This document shows, one piece after another, positions 7,854 through 13,984 of a DNA stretch of 13,984 nt; position 1 is the first letter of the stretch; the number at the start of each line of letters is the position of its first letter. The position numbers and the translations under genes are program-made. Origin of the DNA: Spirochaetales bacterium (GTDB taxonomy: Bacteria; Spirochaetota; Spirochaetia; JAGLYY01); the NCBI GenBank assembly GCA_023131935.1, contig JAGLYY010000394.1:1-13984 (forward strand). Direction: 5' to 3'. The notes under the pieces were generated by a model. That model was not told where the DNA came from, made no database searches, and saw only the letters and a program-made list of their open reading frames with translations.

Positions 7854-10166
7854 ATGATTCAATCACATTACGATCCATATAAAAGCTTAAAAGAACACAT
7901 CTTGGAAGTTGATACTGCGTCAGAAGCAATTCTAAATCAACATGATGTAAGAACTCAATCATTAGTTAAAAAATGGATAGTTTATGCTATTCACTTTCAT
8001 GACCTTGGAAAGGCAATTAACGAATTCCAACGATATATAAATGACCCGACAAAATACCGAGGAAGAAAAATAGATAAAGCTCACACACCCGTTTCTCTTT
8101 TCTGGTGGTGTGCCTATGCAAAAAAAGAGCAAATTGATCCATATACCTTTATTGCTGTTGCTGCTGTTGTATGGAAGCATCATGGCGATTTCCCATTGTT
8201 TTCAGCGATTAATGGATTAGAATACGCATTGGATTCTTATGATGAGCGTATTCAACCTCAACTGAAAAATTATCCTAAAGAAAGAATAGAAAATGAATTA
8301 GGAATAAAACTTCCTGATACGAAATATGATGATTTACAGGATATTGAAGAGTTTTTCTTTCAATATAGACCTGAAAAATTAGGATTAGAAAAAGCTTCGG
8401 ATTTTCGCCTGCGAGTGCAGTTTCTTTTTTCAATTCTGTTGGAATCAGACAGAGCATTCCTTGCATTATATGAATATTCTAAAAAAATATATTTAACTCC
8501 AGCGTTATTCACTTTGCCTATTGAGCTTGTTGAAAAGCACCTACAAACAAAGGAAGAACATCAGCTAAAAAAGCTTAATTCACTCCGTACTAAGATTCGA
8601 AACGATATTATAAGACAAAAATGTTTTAAAATATCCACTGTTACCCTTCCAACAGGAATGGGAAAAACAATGATTGCAGCAGCCTGGGCTTTAAAACATC
8701 GTGTAAATAGTAAAAAAATCCAGCAAAAAGTTATTATTGTATTACCTTTCCTCTCAATTATTGATCAAACAGTAACAGAGTATAGAAAGCTTTTTAAAGA
8801 TTATGACACTGATAAATTATTACTCGAAGCACACTCTCTGGCCGAACGTAAGTATTGTGATGATTTTGAAGAGGAGGAAAGAGAAAAAATAAATAATTCC
8901 ATTGATTTTTTACAAGATACGTGGCATATGCCTTTTGTCATAACTACTTTTGACCAATTTCTATTATCGCTTTTTTCTTCAAAGGGCAGTCACCAAATAC
9001 GGTTTCATAATTTAGTTGATTCATTAATTATCATAGATGAAATCCAGGCAGTTCCAACTGAACTCTGGGAACCTTTGTCAACAATTCTAAATTCTCTAAC
9101 AAAAAAAATGAACTCCAAAGTATTAATTATGTCAGCAACTCAACCAGGTTTTATTAATACATCAACTGAATTAGTTGTTGAGCCTGAAACTATTTTTTCC
9201 GATCGAAAACGTTACCGCCTGGTTATGAATTATTATAATAAACTTCCAATAACTGATTTCATTAATGATTGCATAAAACGCCTTAAAGTTGAATGGAATA
9301 ATAAACGTGTAATGATCGTATTAAACACCAGGGCATCGGCACGTATGGTGTTGGATGTCCTAGAAGCTGTTTCAACAATGCCTGTATATTTTCTGAGTGC
9401 AGATGTTATTCCCCAGGAAAGATTAGATAATATCAAAAAGATTAAAAATAACAACCCCTGTCTTGTAATTGCAACGCAATGCATAGAGGCTGGAGTGGAT
9501 ATAGATCTGGATTTAGTTATTCGTGACTTTGCTCCTCTTGATTCGATAATTCAAGTTGCAGGCCGCTGTAATAGAAATGGAAAAAAACAGAGATGTGATG
9601 TTGAAATAGTCAAGCTTGTGAACGATTCAAACAAAGAATTCTGCGGATTCGTCTACAAAGATAATATTCTAATAGAGAGTACTTTGGATGTTTTAAATAA
9701 ATACACAAGTAAAGAACTAAATGAAGAGGATATCTTTCCAGTTATTAACTCCTATTATAACCTAATCAAAATAAAAAAATATAAAGGGAAGAAATATGCT
9801 GAAGATTGGGCATATTGGCGTAAAGAAATTGATGTAAGAAGCTTGTTAAGAGGAGATTCTAAAAAGGTAGAATTTATAGTAATTGAACAGGATAAACCTA
9901 TAGACAATGAAAAACCATTATACGAAGCTTTAGAATCAGCCTTTGAAATTGAAGATAGATGGGAGCGGAAACGCAGTTTAGGTGCTTTAAGAGGAAGAAT
10001 TGCAAAACTTACAGTTTCGGTTTGGGCTCGTCCGGATTTTGATCCTACCGAAATTTCAGACGTTATAGGCCATTGGAATTTATTAAGAAAAGGATTTTAT
10101 CAAAAAGGAAGGGGCATAGATATTTCAAATAACAAAAAGCTATGTAAGCCAACTCTCATTTTTTAA
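7854..10166 (+). CDS. cas3: Cas3 nuclease-helicase (HD plus superfamily 2 helicase)
   Basis: Cas3 is recruited to the R-loop formed by Cascade, where it nicks and then degrades the target DNA. The 770-residue protein has both parts in one chain. The N-terminal HD nuclease shows H15, H49-D50 (FHDLGKA), H77 (AHTP) and H109-H110 (WKHHGDF). The helicase shows Walker A PTGMGKT (266-272), motif II D395-E-I-Q, motif III S427-A-T, motif V (ATQCIEAGVDID) and motif VI Q567-VAGRCNR. All are intact, so nuclease and ATPase activities are expected. DEIQ in place of DEAD/DEVH is a common Cas3 variation. The start abuts the cas5 stop. Its G+C content is the lowest in the window (15 of 60 bases in the sampled line 8461-8520). 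The interference block ends here, followed by a 136-bp gap. Confidence 0.95.
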   Translation: MIQSHYDPYKSLKEHILEVDTASEAILNQHDVRTQSLVKKWIVYAIHFHDLGKAINEFQRYINDPTKYRGRKIDKAHTPVSLFWWCAYAKKEQIDPYTFIAVAAVVWKHHGDFPLFSAINGLEYALDSYDERIQPQLKNYPKERIENELGIKLPDTKYDDLQDIEEFFFQYRPEKLGLEKASDFRLRVQFLFSILLESDRAFLALYEYSKKIYLTPALFTLPIELVEKHLQTKEEHQLKKLNSLRTKIRNDIIRQKCFKISTVTLPTGMGKTMIAAAWALKHRVNSKKIQQKVIIVLPFLSIIDQTVTEYRKLFKDYDTDKLLLEAHSLAERKYCDDFEEEEREKINNSIDFLQDTWHMPFVITTFDQFLLSLFSSKGSHQIRFHNLVDSLIIIDEIQAVPTELWEPLSTILNSLTKKMNSKVLIMSATQPGFINTSTELVVEPETIFSDRKRYRLVMNYYNKLPITDFINDCIKRLKVEWNNKRVMIVLNTRASARMVLDVLEAVSTMPVYFLSADVIPQERLDNIKKIKNNNPCLVIATQCIEAGVDIDLDLVIRDFAPLDSIIQVAGRCNRNGKKQRCDVEIVKLVNDSNKEFCGFVYKDNILIESTLDVLNKYTSKELNEEDIFPVINSYYNLIKIKKYKGKKYAEDWAYWRKEIDVRSLLRGDSKKVEFIVIEQDKPIDNEKPLYEALESAFEIEDRWERKRSLGALRGRIAKLTVSVWARPDFDPTEISDVIGHWNLLRKGFYQKGRGIDISNNKKLCKPTLIF

Positions 10167-10181
10167 ATAAAGGATTAAATT

Positions 10182-10310
10182 ATGAACGATAAAAAATATC
10201 ATAAATTGACAAGGCCCCATAATCCCAGTTTATTTTACGGCAAAATAACTGATTGTCCTGGTTTAAATTTATTACTATCCTGTAAGTTGAGGAACAATAT
10301 CTATGAATGA
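10182..10310 (+). CDS. Possible 42-residue small ORF between cas3 and the AlbA_2 gene
   Basis: An ATG preceded by AAAGGA (about 7 nt away) opens a frame of 42 codons whose stop (TGA 10308-10310) overlaps the next gene's ATG at 10303 by 8 nt. The product is basic at its N-terminus (MNDKKYHKLTRPHNP) with a hydrophobic patch (GLNLLLSC), and I recognise no family. Stop-start overlap is typical of coupled genes. Against it, a TTGACA promoter-like site falls inside the frame, and the first three residues merely mimic the next gene's MND. It could be a leader peptide, a remnant or chance. Confidence 0.22.
   Translation: MNDKKYHKLTRPHNPSLFYGKITDCPGLNLLLSCKLRNNIYE
10206..10234 (+). promoter_or_regulatory. 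Possible promoter for the AlbA_2-cas1-cas2-cas4 genes
   Basis: A perfect -35 (TTGACA, 10206-10211) is followed after 17 bp by TTTATT (10229-10234), a 4-of-6 match to the -10. Transcription would start around 10241, about 60 nt before the AlbA_2 ATG, whose AGGA lies 9 nt upstream. It would let the adaptation module be expressed apart from the interference genes. It is unproven, and read-through from cas3 is equally possible. Confidence 0.4.
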
Positions 10311-11670
10311 CTTCAAACAGCTAATAGCTTCAGGTGAATCCAAAACCCTCGAATTCAAGCAAACCCTCCCCAAAAGCGATAATCTGGCAAAATCCATATT
10401 AGCATTCTCAAACATGGCCGGAGGAAAAATACTAATCGGAATTGAGGACCGTACAGGAGAAACCATAGGTATAAGCGATGATGAGGTCCTTGATATGCCG
10501 GATAAAATCTCAAATATTATACATGACTGTTGCGCCCCAAATATTATTCCGGAAATATATGCTCAAAATATTAAGGGGAAGAACATCCTGGTAATAGAGG
10601 TTTTCCCGGGACCACATAGGCCATATTACCTCAAGAAAAAAGGGAGGGACAAAGGAACATATATAAGAGTGGGAGCTGCGAATAAAATTGCAGATCGAAA
10701 CATAATAATGGATCTCGACCGGCAGAGAAGGAATATCTCATTTGACGCAGAGATTGATTATGACGGGGATTCTACTGCAATTGACTTTGATAAACTGAAT
10801 ATCGATTTTAAAGAATACACAAACACGACCCTCCATCAAAAGGACCTTTTGAATCTTAGATTTTTAAAGGAAGAAAATGGAAAAATCTATCCGACGTTTG
10901 GCGGTCTATTAATAGCAGGGAAAGAAATCCCATTTGAGTTTTCCCGTATAAAATGCGCACGTTTTAAAGGGAATGATACAGGGGAATTTATCGATCAGAA
11001 AGAGTATTCCGGTCCTCTTTATACTCAGGTTGAGCAGGCAATGAATTTCGCAAAGATGTATATTGCCAAAGCCGGGAAAGTTGAGTTTATTCAAAGAATA
11101 GATACCTGGGCAATACCGTTGGAGGCCATAAGGGAAGCCATAGTAAATGCGGTAGTTCATCGGGACTATGGGATCTCAAGTTCTGATATAAAATTCGCGA
11201 TTTTTGATAATCATATTGAAATCACCTCTCCCGGAGCCCTGCCGCGGGCACTGTCAATCACTGATATTAAAACCGGACGTTCTGAGCTTAGAAACCCTGT
11301 TATCGCAAGATTCTTCCATGAGATACATTTCATTGAAGCCTGGGGAACCGGAATAAAAAAAATAATTCAACAATGTTCTGATGCGGGACTTAGAGAACCG
11401 GAATTCATCGAAAGCGGTTTGTTTTTCCAGGTAATATTATATAAAGAAAAGCATATTGCCCCAGTAATTGCCCCAGTAAAATTATCGGATATACAAGAAA
11501 GAATCCTGTCTGAAATGAAAAAAAATATGAATATAACATATCAGGATTTATCCGGATTATTGAGTAAAGATAAGACCACCATTCGACGGAATATAAAGAA
11601 ACTAAAAGAGTTGAATGAAATAAAACGAATCGGCTCAGATAAAACAGGCCACTGGGAGATAATAAAGTAA
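10303..11670 (+). CDS. AlbA_2/Schlafen-like ATP-binding protein with winged-helix tail, embedded in the cas operon
   Basis: Three domains can be seen in these 455 residues. Residues 5-130 form an AlbA_2 (Schlafen AlbA_2-like) domain: GESKTLEFKQT (11-21), AFSNMAGGKILIGIED (34-49) and GTYIRVGAANKIA (118-130). Residues 265-385 resemble an HATPase_c_4 domain with the N-box EAIREAIVNAVVHRDY (274-289), SPGALP and AWGTGIKK (346-353). Residues 394-455 look like a winged helix (MNITYQDLSGLLSKDKTTIRRNIKKL). Such proteins are usually annotated as putative transcriptional regulators; the biochemical function of the family is poorly defined. The gene is not a standard cas gene, yet it lies in the same direction between cas3 and cas1, with only 1 nt before the cas1 ATG, so co-expression with cas1 is nearly certain. 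A role in controlling the cas operon, or in defence, is inference. Confidence 0.82.
   Translation: MNDFKQLIASGESKTLEFKQTLPKSDNLAKSILAFSNMAGGKILIGIEDRTGETIGISDDEVLDMPDKISNIIHDCCAPNIIPEIYAQNIKGKNILVIEVFPGPHRPYYLKKKGRDKGTYIRVGAANKIADRNIIMDLDRQRRNISFDAEIDYDGDSTAIDFDKLNIDFKEYTNTTLHQKDLLNLRFLKEENGKIYPTFGGLLIAGKEIPFEFSRIKCARFKGNDTGEFIDQKEYSGPLYTQVEQAMNFAKMYIAKAGKVEFIQRIDTWAIPLEAIREAIVNAVVHRDYGISSSDIKFAIFDNHIEITSPGALPRALSITDIKTGRSELRNPVIARFFHEIHFIEAWGTGIKKIIQQCSDAGLREPEFIESGLFFQVILYKEKHIAPVIAPVKLSDIQERILSEMKKNMNITYQDLSGLLSKDKTTIRRNIKKLKELNEIKRIGSDKTGHWEIIK
11455..11478 (+). repeat. Perfect 12-nt tandem duplication in the AlbA_2 gene linker
   Basis: Two identical adjacent copies of ATTGCCCCAGTA (11455-11466 and 11467-11478) encode IAPV twice in the linker between the ATPase-like domain and the winged-helix tail. 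The unit is a multiple of three, so copy-number changes would alter linker length without breaking the frame. Related proteins often carry short repeats in this linker. Confidence 0.85.
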
Positions 11671-11671
11671 A

Positions 11672-12655
11672 ATGCAATTGATTATCAATACATTCGGATC
11701 ATATCTGCAGAAAAAGGATGACTGTTTTAAGATAAAAACAGATGAAAAAACCTCCATGATCTCATGCAAGAAGGTTTCATCCATACTTATATCAACTTCA
11801 GCATATATTACAACAGACGCAGTCAAACTCGCGGTTGATAATAACATTGATATTGTTTTTCTTGACGAATATGGAAACCCTTATGGACGCATCTGGCACC
11901 CGAAGCTTGGAAGCACGACACTTATCAGGCGGCGGCAGTTGGAAATAGCGGAAACGCAGGATGGTATTGACCTGGCGGTGTCGTGGGTAAAAACAAAACT
12001 AACAAACCAGACTGACTTGTTAAAAAGGCTCAGAAAAAAACGTCCCCAAAAATCAGCGGAAATCACATCATATATAGACAAGATATCATCCATCCAAGAA
12101 GGATTCGATAAACTTAAAGGCAATCTTGGGGATATCAGAGGTTCAATAATGGGAATAGAGGGAAGCGCCGGAAGAATATATTTTGCATCATTAAATTCCC
12201 TGCTGCCGGATAGATTCAAATTTCATGGAAGAAGCAGAAATCCCGCTAAAGATGAGTTTAATGTGCTGCTTAATTACTCCTACGGAGTTTTATATTCAAG
12301 AGTGGAAAAGGCATGCGTTATTGCCGGACTTGATCCTTATGTCGGATTTATACATACAGATCATTATAATAAAACATCCCTGGTTTTTGATCTGATTGAA
12401 AACTACCGTATCTGGGCGGAAGAGAACGTGATAAACCTTTTTTCATCCCGGAAAGTCAAAAAAGATATGTTTGACAGTATTCCGAACGGTATAACCCTTA
12501 ATAAAGAAGGAAAGGCTGTATTGATGACCTCATTCAACGCCTTTCTTGATGAATCCGTCAGATACAGAAATCGTAATATCAAAAGGGAGAATATTATCCA
12601 GTTTGACTGCCACCTCATTGCCAATGATCTGATAGGGGCAAAAGATGAAAAATAA
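11672..12655 (+). CDS. cas1: Cas1 spacer integrase
   Basis: Cas1 with Cas2 cuts and joins new spacers at the leader end of the array. This 327-residue protein has the N-terminal beta domain with the Cas1 block DIVFLDEYGNPYGRIWHPK and the helical integrase domain carrying the metal-binding residues E163 (GIEGSAGR), H228 (GFIHTDHYNKTSLVFDLIE) and D240/E243. H228 to D240 and E243 keeps the +12/+15 spacing usual in the family, so activity is expected. The start follows the AlbA_2 stop by 1 nt with a distant GGGAG (13 nt). The 3' end overlaps cas2 by 11 nt. The IWHPKLGSTTLIRRRQLE segment looks more like Cas1 of non-I-B adaptation modules than like the usual I-B form; this is an impression that needs a phylogeny. 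Its base composition is closer to AlbA_2 than to cas3. Confidence 0.93.
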   Translation: MQLIINTFGSYLQKKDDCFKIKTDEKTSMISCKKVSSILISTSAYITTDAVKLAVDNNIDIVFLDEYGNPYGRIWHPKLGSTTLIRRRQLEIAETQDGIDLAVSWVKTKLTNQTDLLKRLRKKRPQKSAEITSYIDKISSIQEGFDKLKGNLGDIRGSIMGIEGSAGRIYFASLNSLLPDRFKFHGRSRNPAKDEFNVLLNYSYGVLYSRVEKACVIAGLDPYVGFIHTDHYNKTSLVFDLIENYRIWAEENVINLFSSRKVKKDMFDSIPNGITLNKEGKAVLMTSFNAFLDESVRYRNRNIKRENIIQFDCHLIANDLIGAKDEK

Positions 12656-12950
12656 TGAGAACCTTGTATGGCTTATATATGATATTTCCGAAAACAAACC
12701 GCGAACCAAAATAGCTAAAGCTTGTATCAACAAGGGATTGTACAGGGTTCAAAAATCTGTTTTTCTTGGGACCCTTAATAAAAATCAGATTGATGAACTT
12801 GATATACTATGCAATGAGATTATAAATCCTGATATTGATTCAGTATATATATTCCCAATGTGCGAAGACGATTTCAAAAAGGTGAAATTGCTCGGACAGG
12901 CTTTTGATAAAGATCTTGTTACTGACGAGGTAAAGGCTTTGCTGTTATGA
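12645..12950 (+). CDS. cas2: Cas2 spacer acquisition subunit
   Basis: Cas2 dimerises as the bridge between two Cas1 dimers in the spacer integration complex. The 101-residue protein has the ferredoxin-like pattern: first strand LVWLIYDIS with the conserved Asp13, the RVQKSVFLG strand, and SVYIFPMCEDD. The start lies inside the end of cas1 (11-nt overlap) with GGGG about 6 nt upstream. Its stop overlaps the cas4 start (ATGA). Length and motifs are normal for the family. Confidence 0.92.
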   Translation: MKNNENLVWLIYDISENKPRTKIAKACINKGLYRVQKSVFLGTLNKNQIDELDILCNEIINPDIDSVYIFPMCEDDFKKVKLLGQAFDKDLVTDEVKALLL

Positions 12951-13552
12951 GCAATTTATTTGATGATGAATCCGTTCCCATGATAACCCCGTCTGAGGTT
13001 ATTGAACATCTCTACTGTCCAAGATTTACATATTTCATGCATTGTCTGCAAATCCCACAACATGAAGATCAGCGATTTAAGGTTAAAAAGGGGAGAGAAG
13101 TTCATAAAGATAAGGAGGAACAGAACCGTACTTACCTGAGAAAACAGCTTGGCTGCGTGAAGAAAGAAATTTCGGTATATCTTGCCTCAAAGAGCTTAAG
13201 AGTACGCGGGATAGTAGATGAAGTTCTCTTCCTTGATGATAATACTCTCGCGCCCCTTGATTATAAATATGCTGAGTATACAGACAAAGTATTCAGGACC
13301 CTTAAAACACAGTCCGTATTATATGCTTTGCTTATTATGGAAAATTATAAGGCACCTGTTACCAGAGGTTATATCTGCTACACAAGAAGCGGCAATAAAC
13401 TGAAAGAGATACTTTACACAGAGAAGGATTTTGATTACGCTAAAAAGGTAATTAAAGAAATATTCAATATTATCCAGAGGGGAGTTTTTCCAAAAAGGAC
13501 CCGCTGGAAAAACCAATGCCCGGACTGCTGTTATAGAAATATCTGCAGTTAA
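12947..13552 (+). CDS. cas4: Cas4 RecB-like nuclease for prespacer processing
   Basis: Cas4 trims prespacers and helps choose those next to a proper PAM. The 201-residue protein has the RecB-type nuclease residues H53 (KGREVHK), D91 (RGIVDEV), D105 and K107 (PLDYKY) and a downstream QSVLYALL helix. Four cysteines positioned for a Fe-S cluster are C24 (LYCPRF), C191, C194 and C200 (QCPDCCYRNIC). All catalytic and cluster residues are present. It follows cas2 with a 4-nt overlap, so it is in the same operon. Its place after cas2 is unusual for I-B, where cas4 commonly precedes cas1. Confidence 0.9.
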   Translation: MSNLFDDESVPMITPSEVIEHLYCPRFTYFMHCLQIPQHEDQRFKVKKGREVHKDKEEQNRTYLRKQLGCVKKEISVYLASKSLRVRGIVDEVLFLDDNTLAPLDYKYAEYTDKVFRTLKTQSVLYALLIMENYKAPVTRGYICYTRSGNKLKEILYTEKDFDYAKKVIKEIFNIIQRGVFPKRTRWKNQCPDCCYRNICS

Positions 13553-13577
13553 ACAGGATCTTTGACAGCTAAATATT

Positions 13578-13595
13578 TTATGATTGGAATCATAA
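13578..13595. repeat. Perfect 18-nt inverted repeat in the CRISPR leader
   Basis: TTATGATT-GG-AATCATAA has two 8-bp arms around a 2-nt centre, 26 bp after the cas4 stop. It lacks a following T-run and has A/T-rich arms, so it is a poor terminator and a better candidate for a protein-binding site. Which protein would bind is unknown; the winged-helix AlbA_2 protein is one candidate by proximity only. Confidence 0.6.
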
Positions 13596-13631
13596 TTCGG
13601 AGCATATCAATTGACTAATTTCACAAATTTA

Positions 13632-13660
13632 TTGACAACGGAAAGGGAAATCATGATAAT
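13632..13660 (+). promoter_or_regulatory. Strong sigma70-type promoter in the CRISPR leader
   Basis: TTGACA (13632-13637) and GATAAT (13655-13660) are separated by exactly 17 bp, a near-consensus pair. Transcription would start around 13667 and run about 150 nt before the first repeat. It points into the array and is the best promoter match I saw in the window. Confidence 0.7.
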
Positions 13661-13815
13661 TGCTTATAGTAAAAGTATTTGTACATGCGAAATCATTGTA
13701 ATTATGCATATAAAGAAGGAGAAATCGGGTATCTATGAAGGAAAAAAGCTGCAAAAAGATATACACTAAATATAATGCTATTTATTATGTGGTAATGAGA
13801 TATGAAAATTTTGCT

Positions 13816-13984
13816 GCCTGAATTCATATTCCAGGAAAACAAGGATTGAAACAACCATTGATGTCAATAATCGCTTTGTTTTTGGGAGCCTGAATTCATA
13901 TTCCAGGAAAACAAGGATTGAAACCAACACTGGTTCCATCGCTCATTATGACATTCTCACCGCCTGAATTCATATTCCAGGAAA
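13816..13984 (+). CRISPR. Type I-B CRISPR array, leader-proximal end (continues beyond the window)
   Basis: Two full 37-nt repeats (13816-13852 and 13888-13924) are identical, and a third begins at 13962 and is cut at 23 nt by the window end. Each starts GCCTGAATTC and ends GGATTGAAAC. Spacers are 35 nt (13853-13887) and 37 nt (13925-13961). Within the repeat CCTGAAT pairs with ATT-C-CAGG around a TCAT loop, making a 7-bp stem with one bulged C. The ATTGAAAC end is the usual type I-B 5' handle. The array is read on the + strand with the leader on the cas4 side, so spacer 1 is the newest. The origin of the spacers cannot be told from this sequence. Confidence 0.97.

Larger units (their letters stand above)
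13553..13815 (+). promoter_or_regulatory. CRISPR leader region
   Basis: The 263 bp between cas4 and the first repeat contain no convincing gene and are strongly A/T-rich, as in CRISPR leaders. Visible elements are the inverted repeat 13578-13595, the promoter 13632-13660, two related motifs starting at 13647 and 13689, and a 28-codon open frame from 13735 that ends within the first repeat. The leader is expected to carry the promoter of the array and the site that directs new spacers to the first repeat. No terminator hairpin for the cas operon is evident. Confidence 0.75.

Noticed and set aside
8631..8700. Cas3 considered as an ordinary DEAD-box helicase
   Set aside because: The N-terminal HD nuclease residues (H49-D50, H77, H109-H110), the cas5 junction and overall length fix it as Cas3.
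10303..11670. Reading the AlbA_2 gene as a WYL or Csa3 type CRISPR regulator
   Set aside because: No WYL motif or CARF-like Rossmann fold is visible; the GESKTLEFK and YIRVG blocks plus the N-box EAIVNAVVHRDY fit AlbA_2 with an HATPase_c_4-like domain.
13562..13596. Second promoter starting at TTGACA 13562-13567
   Set aside because: The nearest -10-like sequences are 11 or 23 bp away, outside the usable 16-18 bp spacing.
1..13984. Insertion sequences, transposase genes or tRNA-associated att sites explaining acquisition of the locus
   Set aside because: I found no transposase motif, terminal inverted repeats with target duplication, integrase or tRNA gene in the window.

Overview
The window is about 14 kb of a probably bacterial chromosome. 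Canonical Shine-Dalgarno (SD) sites and sigma70-like -35/-10 boxes point to a bacterium rather than an archaeon; the phylum is not resolved. It carries a chromosomal flank and then a complete type I-B CRISPR-Cas locus. The locus reads rightward and ends in the first repeats of an array that continues past the window edge.

Flank (1-3254): the C-terminal end of an SbcC/SMC-like ATPase enters from the left. It converges on a leftward two-gene operon of an ArsR-type winged-helix regulator and an MFS efflux transporter, with stop and start overlapping. A perfect 16-nt inverted repeat lies just upstream of the regulator and is a likely operator.

Interference module (3400-10166): cas6, cas8b (TM1802/Csh1 type), cas7 (Csh2 type), cas5 and cas3 (HD nuclease plus helicase). 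From cas8b to cas3 the genes overlap or abut. A strong internal ribosome binding site inside cas8b, in frame with a Met cluster, predicts a separately translated 146-residue small subunit (Cas11b). This stretch is visibly more A/T-rich than the flank.

Adaptation module (10182-13552): after a 136-bp gap holding a possible promoter comes a 455-residue AlbA_2/Schlafen-like protein with an ATPase-type domain and a winged-helix tail. It sits 1 nt ahead of cas1, followed by overlapping cas2 and cas4. The cas1-cas2-cas4 order and a different base composition suggest a separately acquired module. The AlbA_2 protein is the least expected member and a candidate CRISPR-linked regulator.

Leader and array (13553-13984): a 263-bp A/T-rich leader holds a perfect 18-nt inverted repeat, a TTGACA-17-GATAAT promoter and two related motifs 42 nt apart. 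It is followed by two full 37-nt repeats, two spacers (35 and 37 nt) and a third repeat cut by the window end. Together the genes would encode spacer capture (Cas1-Cas2-Cas4), crRNA processing (Cas6), Cascade (Cas8b-Cas11b-Cas7-Cas5) and target destruction (Cas3). All key motifs I checked are intact, so the system looks functional.
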